Source: an uncultured Anaerotruncus sp. | Lineage (GTDB): Bacteria; Bacillota; Clostridia; Oscillospirales; CAG-272 | Reading direction: 5' to 3' | DNA length: 39,670 bases | Assembly: GCA_905210995.1 (NCBI GenBank) | Contig: CAJLZE010000010.1 | Coordinates: 1-39,670 of the forward strand | Part shown: piece after piece, positions 23,980-32,238 of the stretch | How positions within the stretch are numbered: position 1 is the first letter of the stretch | Layout of the letters: the number at the start of each line of letters is the position of its first letter | Made by a program: the position numbers and the translations under genes | The notes under the pieces: generated by a model | The model's database searches: none | Told to the model about the DNA's origin: nothing | What the model saw: the letters and a program-made list of their open reading frames with translations, nothing else

Positions 23980-24811
23980 GTGTTATGTTTTCGGCGGGGT
24001 GACCTTCGCGCTCGAATCGGATGTTCCGTTTGATCCCGTCGGTATGTGCAGCCCGTTTGCGTGCGGGAACGTCGCGGCGGATCACACCGTCGGCGTTTCG
24101 TATTCCGGCGTGCTGCCGTGCGTTCCCGCCGGGGCGATGAAGAGCGGTATAATCACCCGCTGGTATGATGGCGGTGCGCGCCACACGCTGCGCCTTTACG
24201 ACGCGTCGGTAAGGCTGCGGTTTTCCTATGCGGTGAGCCGCGGGCAGCGGACAGACGTGGTATTTGCCGAGTCATACCGTAGCACGGTGACCTCCCGCGC
24301 GATATTTGAGGCGGCGGGGCTGTTTGAGCTGCTGGCGGACGCCGGAATGCCGGTGCTGCACAGCTCGTATATAATTTCGGACGGGCGTGCGATACTGTTT
24401 TCCGGTCCGAGCGGGATAGGAAAAAGCACGCAGGCGGCACTTTGGGAGAAATACTGCGGCGCCGTGACCGTGAACGGCGACAGGACGCTGATCGATCCCG
24501 CCGCCGGTACTGCGAACGGGATATTTTATGCCGGCACGTCCGGTATCTGCAAAAATATTACCGCGCCGCTGCGCGCCGTCGTCATTCTGCGCCGCGGCGG
24601 ACACACCGAGCTGCGCCGCGCCGAGCCGCGCGAGTCGTTCAAGGCGATACTGTGCCAGAGCGCGTATTACAGTTGGGATCCCGTGTCGGTCGATCGCATG
24701 ACCGAGCTGGCTGCGCGGGTCGTGAACGGCACGGAGATTTTCTGCATGGACTGCCCGCCCGACCGCGATTCCGTCCTTATGCTCGATGACGAACTCAGAA
24801 AAGAAAGGTAA
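23969..24811 (+). CDS. HPr-kinase-like P-loop protein
   Basis: 280 residues, overlapping the previous gene by 11 bases. Residues 1-125 form a strand-rich N-terminal part starting FRECYVFGGVTFALES. Then IISDGRAILFSGPSGIGKSTQAALWEKY, with the Walker A loop GPSGIGKST (146-154), and VNGDRTLI (168-175), which sits where the second acidic motif of HPr kinase is found. SGICKNITAPLRAVVILRRG and a short C-terminal helical part follow. This matches the HPr kinase/phosphorylase C-terminal fold as found in peptide clusters with PqqD-like proteins, for example some lasso-peptide loci where such kinases phosphorylate the peptide. The substrate here is unknown. Phosphorylating the neighbouring peptide is an inference. 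Confidence 0.8.
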   Translation: MFRECYVFGGVTFALESDVPFDPVGMCSPFACGNVAADHTVGVSYSGVLPCVPAGAMKSGIITRWYDGGARHTLRLYDASVRLRFSYAVSRGQRTDVVFAESYRSTVTSRAIFEAAGLFELLADAGMPVLHSSYIISDGRAILFSGPSGIGKSTQAALWEKYCGAVTVNGDRTLIDPAAGTANGIFYAGTSGICKNITAPLRAVVILRRGGHTELRRAEPRESFKAILCQSAYYSWDPVSVDRMTELAARVVNGTEIFCMDCPPDRDSVLMLDDELRKER

Positions 24812-24819
24812 CCGAAAAA

Positions 24820-25929
24820 ATGGAACCCTCAGGCGTTGAACCGAGACTGTCGTCATATCTGCACGCCAAGGCGTGCCGCGACGGCACACCGCTTGCCGGC
24901 AACTTTGAGATCACGCCGCGCTGCAATTTCAACTGCCGTATGTGCTATGTTCACCTCACCGAGGAGCAGCAGCGGGCGCGCGGCAGCGAGCTGAGCGCCG
25001 ACGAATGGCTGGCAATCGCCGAAAAAGCGCGGGCGCAGGGAATGCTTTTTCTGCTTCTTACGGGCGGCGAGCCGCTAATGAGACAGGATCTCAGATATCT
25101 TCTTACCGAGCTGAAGAAAATGGGGCTTCTCATTTCGATAAATTCGAACGGTTCGCTGATAAACGACGAATGGCTTGAATTTTTCCGCCGCGAACCGCCG
25201 TTCAGGTTCAACATTACACTTTACGGCTGCTCCGATCGGTCGTACAGGGAGCTGTGCGGCAATCCGGCGTACGAGAAGGTCATTTCGAACATACGAGAGC
25301 TGAAAAAAATGGGCATCGGTGTCAAGCTCAATGCGTCGATGACACCCTACAATATCTGCGATCTTGAGCGGATATACGAGACCTCCGAGAGCCTCGGGGC
25401 GCCCGTGCAGGTGGCAACGTATATGTTCCCGCCGACAAGGCGCGACGAGAAGAGCGTCGGAAAAAACGATCGCTTTACCCCTGCCGAGGCAGCCGGGTAC
25501 AGCGTGATGTGGGACAGGCTGCGCCTGTCGCCCGAGCAGTTTAAAATGCGCGCCGAGGCAATGGCGCGCGGAGCCGAGATCCCCGGCGGGGAAGCGTGCG
25601 AGGGCACGCCGGGCGAGAAGATATCCTGCCGTGCGGGGCGAAGCTCCTTCTGGATAAACTGGCGCGGCGATATGACGCCGTGCGGCATGATGAATTCTCC
25701 GGTGTTTTCGGTGCGCGAGCTCGGCTTTGACGAGGCGTGGAAAAGGACAAAGGAAGCCACGGCGGAGATACGTATGCCGTCCGAATGCGCGTCGTGCGGC
25801 ATGAAGCACGTCTGCCGCGTGTGCGCCGCCATGTGCGTGACCGAGACCGGGCGCTTTGACAGGCGACCCGAATATATCTGCGAGATGACGCGCGAGACCG
25901 TGAGACTTACGATACAGGAAAAAGACTGA
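24820..25929 (+). CDS. radical SAM/SPASM peptide-modifying enzyme
   Basis: 369 residues, 8 bp after the HprK-like gene, with AGAAAGG as ribosome site. The radical SAM core has C35-x3-C39-x2-C42 (CNFNCRMC), GGEP (82-85) and LISINSNGSLI. A C-terminal SPASM domain carries auxiliary clusters: C270-x12-G-x4-C288, C323-x2-C326-x5-C332, extra C335, C339, and C354. Enzymes of this type join Cys or other side chains in ribosomal peptides (sactipeptide or ranthipeptide thioethers, C-C links) or epimerise residues. It has no N-terminal RRE. The separate PqqD protein at 26037 can supply it. The likely substrate is the 75-residue peptide, but this is inference from neighbourhood. Confidence 0.92.
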   Translation: MEPSGVEPRLSSYLHAKACRDGTPLAGNFEITPRCNFNCRMCYVHLTEEQQRARGSELSADEWLAIAEKARAQGMLFLLLTGGEPLMRQDLRYLLTELKKMGLLISINSNGSLINDEWLEFFRREPPFRFNITLYGCSDRSYRELCGNPAYEKVISNIRELKKMGIGVKLNASMTPYNICDLERIYETSESLGAPVQVATYMFPPTRRDEKSVGKNDRFTPAEAAGYSVMWDRLRLSPEQFKMRAEAMARGAEIPGGEACEGTPGEKISCRAGRSSFWINWRGDMTPCGMMNSPVFSVRELGFDEAWKRTKEATAEIRMPSECASCGMKHVCRVCAAMCVTETGRFDRRPEYICEMTRETVRLTIQEKD

Positions 25930-26036
25930 AAAACAGATCCACACCCGCCGTTTTGTGATTTTTGCTGCCCGAAGGACAGCGACCATGCGTCACAGGACCG
26001 GCTTCTTATCAACAAGAAAGGCTATGGTCATAAAAA

Positions 26037-26297
26037 ATGAAGATTCTTAAACAGCTTTCAAAAAGAAAGATCGTTGACGATGTTATACTTGTACCGATCG
26101 GGGATACCTCTCTCAAGCTCAAGGGGCTTATAACGCTCAATGAAACGGGCGAATTTCTGTGGGACAGACTGCCCGACGCCAAGGACGCCGCCGAGCTTGC
26201 CGACGCGCTTGCCGCCGAGTATGAGGTAGACCTCAAGGATGCGCTTGCCGATGTGGAGAGCTTTCTCTCCGGGCTGCGCGAGCTTGAAATAATCTGA
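26037..26297 (+). CDS. PqqD-family peptide chaperone (RRE)
   Basis: 86 residues, the usual length of free-standing PqqD proteins. The N-terminus has three strands (IVDDVILVPIG, TSLKLKGLITLNETGEFLW) and the family's L-N-x-T-G-x-F/L-x-W motif. Helices with AAELADALAAEYEVD, DLKDALADVESFLSGLRELEII follow. PqqD proteins bind the leader of a peptide substrate and present it to a radical SAM partner, which here is encoded 108 bp upstream. GAAAGG lies 15 bases before the ATG, a long spacing. Confidence 0.9.
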   Translation: MKILKQLSKRKIVDDVILVPIGDTSLKLKGLITLNETGEFLWDRLPDAKDAAELADALAAEYEVDLKDALADVESFLSGLRELEII

Positions 26298-26334
26298 CCC
26301 GGCAGCGCTGCGGTACATTTTAAAACAAAAAATA

Positions 26335-26365
26335 TTTGCGGGAGGGGCATAGCCCCTCCCGCAAA
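26335..26365 (-). terminator. terminator of the 26384-26962 gene
   Basis: 14-bp perfect arms TTTGCGGGAGGGGC (26335-26348) and 26352-26365, loop ATA. On the minus strand it is followed by TATTTTTTGTTTT. It also lies 38 bp past PqqD, but its plus-strand tail is not T-rich. Confidence 0.85.
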
Positions 26366-26383
26366 CGTTATATGTCGTGTGAC

Positions 26384-26962
26384 TTATTCGGTATCAACAT
26401 TTTTTATAAGTGTGTGATCGCACCCCGTGCACCGGACATCGTTCACGTCACAGCTTCTTCCGCACACCGGGCAGCTTACCGATGCGGCAGCGCCGCGGGG
26501 AATGACAACGGTCTGATCCGTGCCGTACAGATGAAACACGGTGTCTCCGATATGCCAGAGCGACGATGTGTCGTCTCTGCCGGAGTAAACACGGCGCCGC
26601 ACGGTTCTGCCGTCCGGTGTGACCACGGTCAGGTAAACGTTTCTTTGCGTATACAGCGTTTCCTGCGACGGCTTGACCGACGATTCGGAGCCCGTGGTCA
26701 GCTCGGTGTTTATATCAACGATTTTGCCGCTCCATGTGCTGTCAATCAGCTTGGCGGGAACGCCGGATATCCAAAAAGGGATGAGAAGCGTCACGGCATA
26801 GCACAGAATTTTCAACCCCGTGTTTTCAAAGTCGAATATCCTGTCGCCGAGAAAAAACAGCAACGTGCCGATGGCGGCAATAAGGATGATAAGCACCGAA
26901 AGTCTTTTCAGTATGCGGCTTCGTATGTATTTTTGCAGATCCTGCGGCAGCTTTTGTGACAT
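26384..26962 (-). CDS. membrane protein with C-terminal zinc ribbon
   Basis: 192 residues from the ATG at 26960-26962, AAAGGAG upstream. Two adjacent membrane helices (about 18-42 and 50-70), then a beta-rich soluble part (LYTQRNVYLTVVTPDGRTVRRRVYSG) and a C-terminal CPVCGRSC...CTGC zinc ribbon. The Thr/Tyr strand pattern could fit a small NfeD/OB-like barrel, which would suit the neighbouring SPFH protein, but I cannot confirm this. It has its own promoter, downstream of the SPFH gene on the same strand. Function unknown. Confidence 0.75.
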   Translation of the reverse strand: MSQKLPQDLQKYIRSRILKRLSVLIILIAAIGTLLFFLGDRIFDFENTGLKILCYAVTLLIPFWISGVPAKLIDSTWSGKIVDINTELTTGSESSVKPSQETLYTQRNVYLTVVTPDGRTVRRRVYSGRDDTSSLWHIGDTVFHLYGTDQTVVIPRGAAASVSCPVCGRSCDVNDVRCTGCDHTLIKNVDTE

Positions 26963-27016
26963 GGCGGGCTCCTTTCCGAATGCGGCAGCGGCTTTTGTGT
27001 GCGCCGGCTGCCGGAT

Positions 27017-27045
27017 ATTTTAATGTGAAGAAGGTGTTTTTACAA
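27017..27045 (-). promoter_or_regulatory. promoter of the membrane/zinc-ribbon gene
   Basis: Minus strand TTGTAA (27045-27040), 17 bp, TAAAAT (27022-27017), 55 bp before the start codon. Confidence 0.65.
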
Positions 27046-27098
27046 CGGTATAGGGGCGCTTGTTCCGGCGGTTTACGGAATATCGTATTTGAATTCGC

Positions 27099-27123
27099 GC
27101 CGCGGGGCTGTCAGCCCCGCGGC
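27099..27123. terminator. GC-rich hairpin after the SPFH gene
   Basis: 10-bp perfect arms GCCGCGGGGC and GCCCCGCGGC around TGTCA, 9 bp past the SPFH stop. It lacks a T-run on either side, so it is a weak or protein-dependent terminator at best. Confidence 0.5.
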
Positions 27124-27132
27124 ACAAAACGA

Positions 27133-28131
27133 TCAGTTGGCTGTATTCTGCCCGCCTGCGGCTGAGCCGAGGATGGGCAGCACGGTGCCGTCGCTCGTTA
27201 CAAAGTAAGAGGGCAGCTTGCCGTCCCACTGCTTGGCGGTGAGGTATTTTACAAGTTCATCTGTCACCGATTCCGCAAGCTTGCGGTTGACCTCAGCCTG
27301 CTTTTCGCCGGCGTATGCGTCGGCATCCGCCTGGACCTTTTTCACATCGGCATCCGCCTGAGCCTTTATCTTGGCGACATTGGCGTCGGCGTCGGCCTGT
27401 ATCTCCTTGACCGATGCGTCGGCTTTCGCCTGAATCTCGGCGCGCTTGGCGTCCTCCTGCTTCTGCATGGTCTTCTGCTCTTCCTCCGTCTGGGTCTTCA
27501 GCTTGGTCTGAAGCGCCACGACCTTTTCCTCGACCGAGTTCGTAAAGGCGTCGGAGAAGTCGATGTTCTCGACCGATGTGCTCACGACCTCGATATTATA
27601 CGAGCCGAGCTCGGAGACGAGGGTGTCGGTTATCTGCTTTGAGAGCGCGTCGCGGCTCTCGACAAGGCTTTCGGCGGTGTATTTGGCGATAACGCTCTTG
27701 ACGACCTCCTGGATGCGGGGCTGCATTACGGTCTCGTAGTACTGCGTACCGATATTTTTATATATCGTCTGCGCGTTTGATTTGTCGATCTGATAGTTCA
27801 TCGAGTAATCGACCATGACCTCCTGGATGTCGCTTGAGAAGCAGGTGAGCTTCACGCGGGCGACCTGTGTGCGGTTGTCCATGACGACGACCTTCTGGAA
27901 GGGCGATTTTACATGAACGCCCGCCTCCAGTGTCACGTTTTCGACCTTACCGAAGGTGGTAAGTATACCGGTGTGACCGGTGGGAACGGTGGCGACCATG
28001 CCGCCCGCTATCAGAATAAGTCCGAAAAGAGACAAAAGCTGACGGCGGCGCAGCTTCCAGCCGGTGCGGCTGAAGCCGAGAATTACAAAAAGTATAAGAA
28101 CAACGAGTAAGCTTGCAAATATCCAGCCCAT
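27133..28131 (-). CDS. SPFH/prohibitin-family membrane protein
   Basis: 332 residues. Two N-terminal membrane helices (4-20 and 33-50), then the SPFH/band 7 domain (about 50-215; GHTGILTTFGKVENVTLEAGVHVKSPF, SVIAKYTAESLVESRDAL). Residues 237-280 are four 11-residue Ala/Asp/Lys repeats (ADASVKEIQAD and variants) that should form a right-handed or straight coiled coil. A short C-terminal tail with DGTVLPIL follows. SPFH proteins assemble large membrane rings that organise microdomains and regulate proteases such as FtsH. AAGGAAGGA precedes the ATG. Confidence 0.9.
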   Translation of the reverse strand: MGWIFASLLVVLILFVILGFSRTGWKLRRRQLLSLFGLILIAGGMVATVPTGHTGILTTFGKVENVTLEAGVHVKSPFQKVVVMDNRTQVARVKLTCFSSDIQEVMVDYSMNYQIDKSNAQTIYKNIGTQYYETVMQPRIQEVVKSVIAKYTAESLVESRDALSKQITDTLVSELGSYNIEVVSTSVENIDFSDAFTNSVEEKVVALQTKLKTQTEEEQKTMQKQEDAKRAEIQAKADASVKEIQADADANVAKIKAQADADVKKVQADADAYAGEKQAEVNRKLAESVTDELVKYLTAKQWDGKLPSYFVTSDGTVLPILGSAAGGQNTAN

Positions 28132-28210
28132 GATAAGATCCTTCCTTTCAAAGATGTGTGCGCGGCGGCTGCACCGCCGTGCGGACCGTGTGGTTTGTTG
28201 ATGTGATTAT

Positions 28211-28239
28211 ATTATACCATCATCCGAACGCCTTGTCAA
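28211..28239 (-). promoter_or_regulatory. consensus promoter of the SPFH gene
   Basis: Minus strand TTGACA (28239-28234), 17 bp, TATAAT (28216-28211), 80 bp before the ATG. Confidence 0.9.
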
Positions 28240-28320
28240 GAGCTTTGAGCCGAAAAACACAAAAAATTTTTACCCATCAGACGTTTTTATATCATGAAGG
28301 TGCGTTTTGGCGCAAAGATA

Positions 28321-28349
28321 TTTACTTTTGACGATTTTTATGGTATACT
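28321..28349 (+). promoter_or_regulatory. promoter of the yybS-to-ftsH transcript
   Basis: TTTACT (28321-28326), 17 bp, TATACT (28344-28349). It lies 57 bp upstream of the first start codon. I found no other clear promoter before ftsH, apart from the AT-rich patch inside tilS. Confidence 0.65.
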
Positions 28350-28406
28350 ATCATACTGAAGAAATATCTTTTGAAACATAAACAAAGCATGAGGAGGGAC
28401 AAGCGT

Positions 28407-29606
28407 ATGAACGATCGCAAAGACCGTGCGGATATAAGCGGCGGGGCGCCGCAGGAAGCTGCGGCGGAAGAAAAAGCGCACGCACCCTTCCTTTATGCGC
28501 TCATGCCCATGCTTGCAGCCGCCGCGGGCGCTGCGGCATACTGCTCATACAGGCATGAGACAGCCGCAGGCGTTTTCATGCTTGCGTGCGCGATATTCAT
28601 CGGATTTTTTGCGCGCGAGTGTCTTCCTGTCGTAGGCATCATAGTTCCGGCATATGCGGCGGTGCTTTTTACCGGTAATTTCACGCTTTCGGCAGCTTAT
28701 GTAGGCGTATGCACCGCAATAGGCGTCGGTGCGTTCATTTTCCGCATCAACCGCATATCGTTTGCGGTCTCGGCAGTGCTTGCGGCGGGCGCGGGTGCGC
28801 TTTTGCTCGGACCTGCGGGTGCTCTCGTCGGTGTTGCATTTGTCATTCCCGCGCTTGTGCTGGGACATATCTATCCGCGCTCCTCGGTGGGTGAGGCAAT
28901 GGCTTTTACAAGCCTTGCCGCTGTTGCGGCCGCCGTTTTCGGCGGGCTGTTCGTTTTTCTGTCTCCCGGACTCGGCTTCCCAGAGGGCATCACGGGTGTC
29001 GGAGACATTGCGGACCGGCTGCGCGAGGCGTTCATATCGCGCGTTACGGCGGCTTATACCGCCGCGGGACTTGATGTCGGCAGCGGCGCCGTCGAGCAGT
29101 ATGTCGATTCTGTCATACGCATGCTTCCCGGGCTTCTGGCGGTCGCCGCCGAGGTCGTCGGCTTCTTTTCAGCCGGGGTATGCGGCGCGCTCTTCCGCAC
29201 TCTCGGCATCGAGCCCGAGGAATTTACCGCGGCTCCGTCACGCGCAATGCTCTCTCCGATGGCGGGCATCGTGTATTTTCTTTCGTCGCTTACCTATCTT
29301 ATAATATCCGGGAGCGCGGGCGACGGTGTGGCAGCCGTCGTGTGCGAAAACATTATGCTCACGCTGGCGCTTCCGCTGGCGGTGTTCGCGGTATCCGCCG
29401 TGCGCCGCACGGCTGCGACTGCGGGAATGCATTTTCTCGGCTCTCTGGCGGTCGCGGCAGTCATATTCGCTGCGATATTCGGCGGGTGGCAGGGAATATG
29501 CCTTTTTGCCGCCGTTGGCGGTGTGATCTGCTTTGTCATTCCGCTGCGGCGCATGATCGCCGGTCGCCGTGACGGCGGCAGCAATGACCGTGACGGTGAA
29601 GAATAA
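28407..29606 (+). CDS. yybS: YybS-family (DUF2232) membrane protein
   Basis: 399 residues from the ATG at 28407, with GAGGAGG upstream. A TTG at 28371 is in frame but lacks a site. An acidic N-terminal tail (1-25) is followed by about eight to nine hydrophobic helices, Ala/Gly-rich, with the loop VGEAMAFTSLAAVAAAVFGG and a larger outside loop at about 195-240 (FPEGITGVGDIADRLREAF). Its position directly before gdpP, rplI and dnaB reproduces the Bacillus yybS-yybT-rplI-dnaC order, which supports the name more than the sequence alone. Possibly an S-component-like or transport protein. Function not established. Confidence 0.8.
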   Translation: MNDRKDRADISGGAPQEAAAEEKAHAPFLYALMPMLAAAAGAAAYCSYRHETAAGVFMLACAIFIGFFARECLPVVGIIVPAYAAVLFTGNFTLSAAYVGVCTAIGVGAFIFRINRISFAVSAVLAAGAGALLLGPAGALVGVAFVIPALVLGHIYPRSSVGEAMAFTSLAAVAAAVFGGLFVFLSPGLGFPEGITGVGDIADRLREAFISRVTAAYTAAGLDVGSGAVEQYVDSVIRMLPGLLAVAAEVVGFFSAGVCGALFRTLGIEPEEFTAAPSRAMLSPMAGIVYFLSSLTYLIISGSAGDGVAAVVCENIMLTLALPLAVFAVSAVRRTAATAGMHFLGSLAVAAVIFAAIFGGWQGICLFAAVGGVICFVIPLRRMIAGRRDGGSNDRDGEE

Positions 29607-29637
29607 TATCACGCAAAACGAAAGGAACGGTGCTGAA

Positions 29638-31698
29638 ATGTCCGACCCCAAAAAACGCGCGACCGAAGATCTGCCGCTGCTCATATGCATTGCCGCAGGC
29701 GGAGTGTTTCTTGCGGCTATTGCCCTTATCGCGGCGCTGACCGATATTCCCGCCTTTCCCGCGGCGCTGATCTTCCTTATAATCTACTGTGTTGCGGTCG
29801 CCGCCGCATATTTTCTCATGCGCGGTCAGACCGCATTCGGGATAGGCGAAAAGGAACGTGCGGCGATAGGTAACCTTATGACCGAAACGATGCGCGGCAT
29901 AGAGCAGCCCGCCGTGATCGTGACCGCCGAGGGAAAGATCGTGTGGTCGAACGACGCGATGCAGCGGGCGGCATGCTCCGATGATACGCTTGCGGGCGTA
30001 AACTTCGGCTCGGTATCGAAAACGCCGGTGTCGGAGATCGCGGCTTTTTCCGCCGATGAGGGCATGAGGATCGAGATCTCGGGGCGTGCGTATCTTGCGC
30101 GTGCTTATGAGATGAGTACTGCCGAGCGCAGATATTATCTGCTCATACTTGAGGACCGCACCGAGCTCGACGCCGCGGTCGCACGCGCCGACGACGAGCT
30201 GTCGGTCGTGGCTTATGTGACGCTCGACAACCTTGAGGAGCTGGCGCAATACGCGCGGGTCTCTTACCGCGAGGCGGCAAACAAAGCCGAGGAGCTGATA
30301 AAGGCATGGGTGGACGGCATGGAAGGCATCATGCGCGAATTCGACCGCGACAAATTTCTTGTCGTGTTCCCGCACAAGCAGCTTTCGGCAGCCGTTGCGG
30401 ATAAATTCGGCGTGCTCGATGCCGTGAGAGGCGTCAAAACGGGCGATTCGGGTATGTCCCTTACCGTTTCAATGGGTATGTCGGCTGCCGGAGCGAATAT
30501 CGCCGAACGCGAAAAAGAAGCTGCTGCGGCGCTTGAAACGGCGCTACAGCGCGGCGGCGATCAGGTGGTCCTCAGGACCGCACAGGGGCTTGAGTTTTTC
30601 GGTGGCCGCACAAAAAGCTCGCGCGGGCGCACCTCGGTCACCTCGCGCGTGGTATCCGACAGACTTGCCGAGCTTATTTCCGCGTCGGGCAACGTCCTTA
30701 TTATGGGGCATAAGAACCCCGACTTTGACTGCATCGGCGCCTGCATCGGTCTTGCGCACTTTGCCTCGCGCTATTCGGGCGAGGTGAAGATCGTTGTTGA
30801 CCGCACGAGCCGCAACTTCACGGTGTGCACCGACGGGCTGCTGGCAGACCCGGCGTTCCGCCGCCGTGAGCTCTTCATAAACGAGGCGGACGGGCTTGAC
30901 ATGATCCGCTCCGACACGCTGCTCATAGTTGCCGACGTCAACAACCTTGCCATATGCGAGTCGCCCGAGATCGCGTCGAACGTTTTCCGCACCGTGATAA
31001 TAGACCATCACCGAAAGGCACAGGAGTTCGAGAGCGAGCCCGAGCTCACATATATAGAGCCCTCGGCATCCTCCGCCTGCGAGCTCGTTGCCGAAATGCT
31101 TGAGCTTTCCGGCGTCGGCAAGCCGGAATCGGACGGCGAAGGGCTTACCCGCCGCGAGGCGGACATTATGCTTGCCGGCATCATGCTCGACACGCAGGAC
31201 TTCACCCGCTCTACCACCGCGCGCACATTTGCCGCGGCGCTCTATCTGCGAGAGTGCGGCGCAAGCTCCGAGATAGCGCGGACCTTCTTCTATGAGGATC
31301 TTTCGAGCTATATCACCGAGTCAAGGCTCGGCGCCGAGGTCTGCATCTATCGTTCGCGCATTGCCATTGCGGTCGGGCGCGGCAGGGCAGCATCGGTCGA
31401 TCCGGGCAATTCCCGTGCGCTGAGCGCGGCGCGCTCGGCAGACCGCGTGACCGCCTCCAAAACGGCAGACAAGCTTCTGACCGTGCGCGGTGTCGATGCC
31501 GCCTTCGTTCTGATAGAGACCGACGGCGAGGTCATGATCTCCGCGCGTTCCGACGGGTCGATAAACGTTCAGCTCGTGCTTGAACAGCTCGGCGGCGGCG
31601 GACATTTCGACGCTGCGGGCGCGCAGGTGCGCGGCGACAATATAAAGGACGTTCTTACAAGGCTCAAATCGTGCATTGACGATTATCTGAGCCAATAA
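29638..31698 (+). CDS. gdpP: cyclic-di-AMP phosphodiesterase GdpP
   Basis: 686 residues from the ATG at 29638 (GAAAGGA upstream). Two membrane helices (about 13-35 and 39-62), a PAS-like domain (85-170), a degenerate GGDEF domain (about 175-315, without the GGDEF signature) and a DHH/DHHA1 phosphodiesterase. Active-site residues are H358, D362 and D364 in GHKNPDFDCIGA, D433 in ADVNNLAI, D456-H457-H458 in IIDHHRK, and the GGGGHFDAAGAQ motif near the C-terminus. It degrades c-di-AMP, setting osmolyte and cell-wall homeostasis. Length and order match Bacillus GdpP/YybT. Confidence 0.96.
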   Translation: MSDPKKRATEDLPLLICIAAGGVFLAAIALIAALTDIPAFPAALIFLIIYCVAVAAAYFLMRGQTAFGIGEKERAAIGNLMTETMRGIEQPAVIVTAEGKIVWSNDAMQRAACSDDTLAGVNFGSVSKTPVSEIAAFSADEGMRIEISGRAYLARAYEMSTAERRYYLLILEDRTELDAAVARADDELSVVAYVTLDNLEELAQYARVSYREAANKAEELIKAWVDGMEGIMREFDRDKFLVVFPHKQLSAAVADKFGVLDAVRGVKTGDSGMSLTVSMGMSAAGANIAEREKEAAAALETALQRGGDQVVLRTAQGLEFFGGRTKSSRGRTSVTSRVVSDRLAELISASGNVLIMGHKNPDFDCIGACIGLAHFASRYSGEVKIVVDRTSRNFTVCTDGLLADPAFRRRELFINEADGLDMIRSDTLLIVADVNNLAICESPEIASNVFRTVIIDHHRKAQEFESEPELTYIEPSASSACELVAEMLELSGVGKPESDGEGLTRREADIMLAGIMLDTQDFTRSTTARTFAAALYLRECGASSEIARTFFYEDLSSYITESRLGAEVCIYRSRIAIAVGRGRAASVDPGNSRALSAARSADRVTASKTADKLLTVRGVDAAFVLIETDGEVMISARSDGSINVQLVLEQLGGGGHFDAAGAQVRGDNIKDVLTRLKSCIDDYLSQ

Positions 31699-31732
31699 AA
31701 GCGAAAAACAGATCAAAGAGAGGTAACGATCA

Positions 31733-32179
31733 ATGAAAGTCATACTTACAAAGGATGTAAAAGGTCAGGGGAAGAAGGATCAGGTCATAAACGTATCCGA
31801 CGGATACGCCCGCAACTTCCTCTTCCCTCAGAAGCTGGCAGTGCCCGCCGACGCAAAAATGATGAACGAGATAAAGAACCGCGAGGCGGCGGAAAAGCAC
31901 CGCATCGAGGTCGAGCGCGCCGAGGCGCAGAAGATCGCCGCGGCACTTGAGGGCATTCAGGTCAAGATATACGCGTCGTCCGGAGCCGACGACAGATTTT
32001 ACGGCTCGGTGACCTCAAAGGATATCGCTGAGGCGCTTGAGACTCAGCACGGGATAGTCATCGACCGCCGCAAACTGTCGCTCAGCGACCCGATAAAGGC
32101 TTACGGCTCCTACACCGTCACGGCAAAGCTTTACGGCGACATCGACGGCAAGGTCAACATTCTCGTCTGCAAGAAATAA
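31733..32179 (+). CDS. rplI: 50S ribosomal protein L9
   Basis: 148 residues, the normal length. The N-terminal rRNA-binding domain has the family signature (MKVILTKDVKGQGKKDQVINV, SDGYARNFLFPQKLAVPA). A long connecting helix (40-75) and the C-terminal domain (RFYGSVTSKDIAEAL...VDRRKL-like IDRRKLSL) follow. AGAGAGG is the ribosome site. It lies between gdpP and dnaB as in other Bacillota. Confidence 0.98.
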   Translation: MKVILTKDVKGQGKKDQVINVSDGYARNFLFPQKLAVPADAKMMNEIKNREAAEKHRIEVERAEAQKIAAALEGIQVKIYASSGADDRFYGSVTSKDIAEALETQHGIVIDRRKLSLSDPIKAYGSYTVTAKLYGDIDGKVNILVCKK

Positions 32180-32238
32180 GCGCTCTGCGTTTTTCTTTCC
32201 CTGCGGCGGCGCCGTAAGTTTTTTTCCGGAGTGAATTC

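Noticed and set aside
25985..26050. 21-codon frame starting MRHRTGFL just before PqqD
   Set aside because: A GAAGGA precedes it, but it overlaps the PqqD start and has no precursor-like features. Too short to support.
29536..30375. 279-codon minus-strand frame opposite the yybS/gdpP junction
   Set aside because: Overlaps two supported genes and has no start signals or protein family character.
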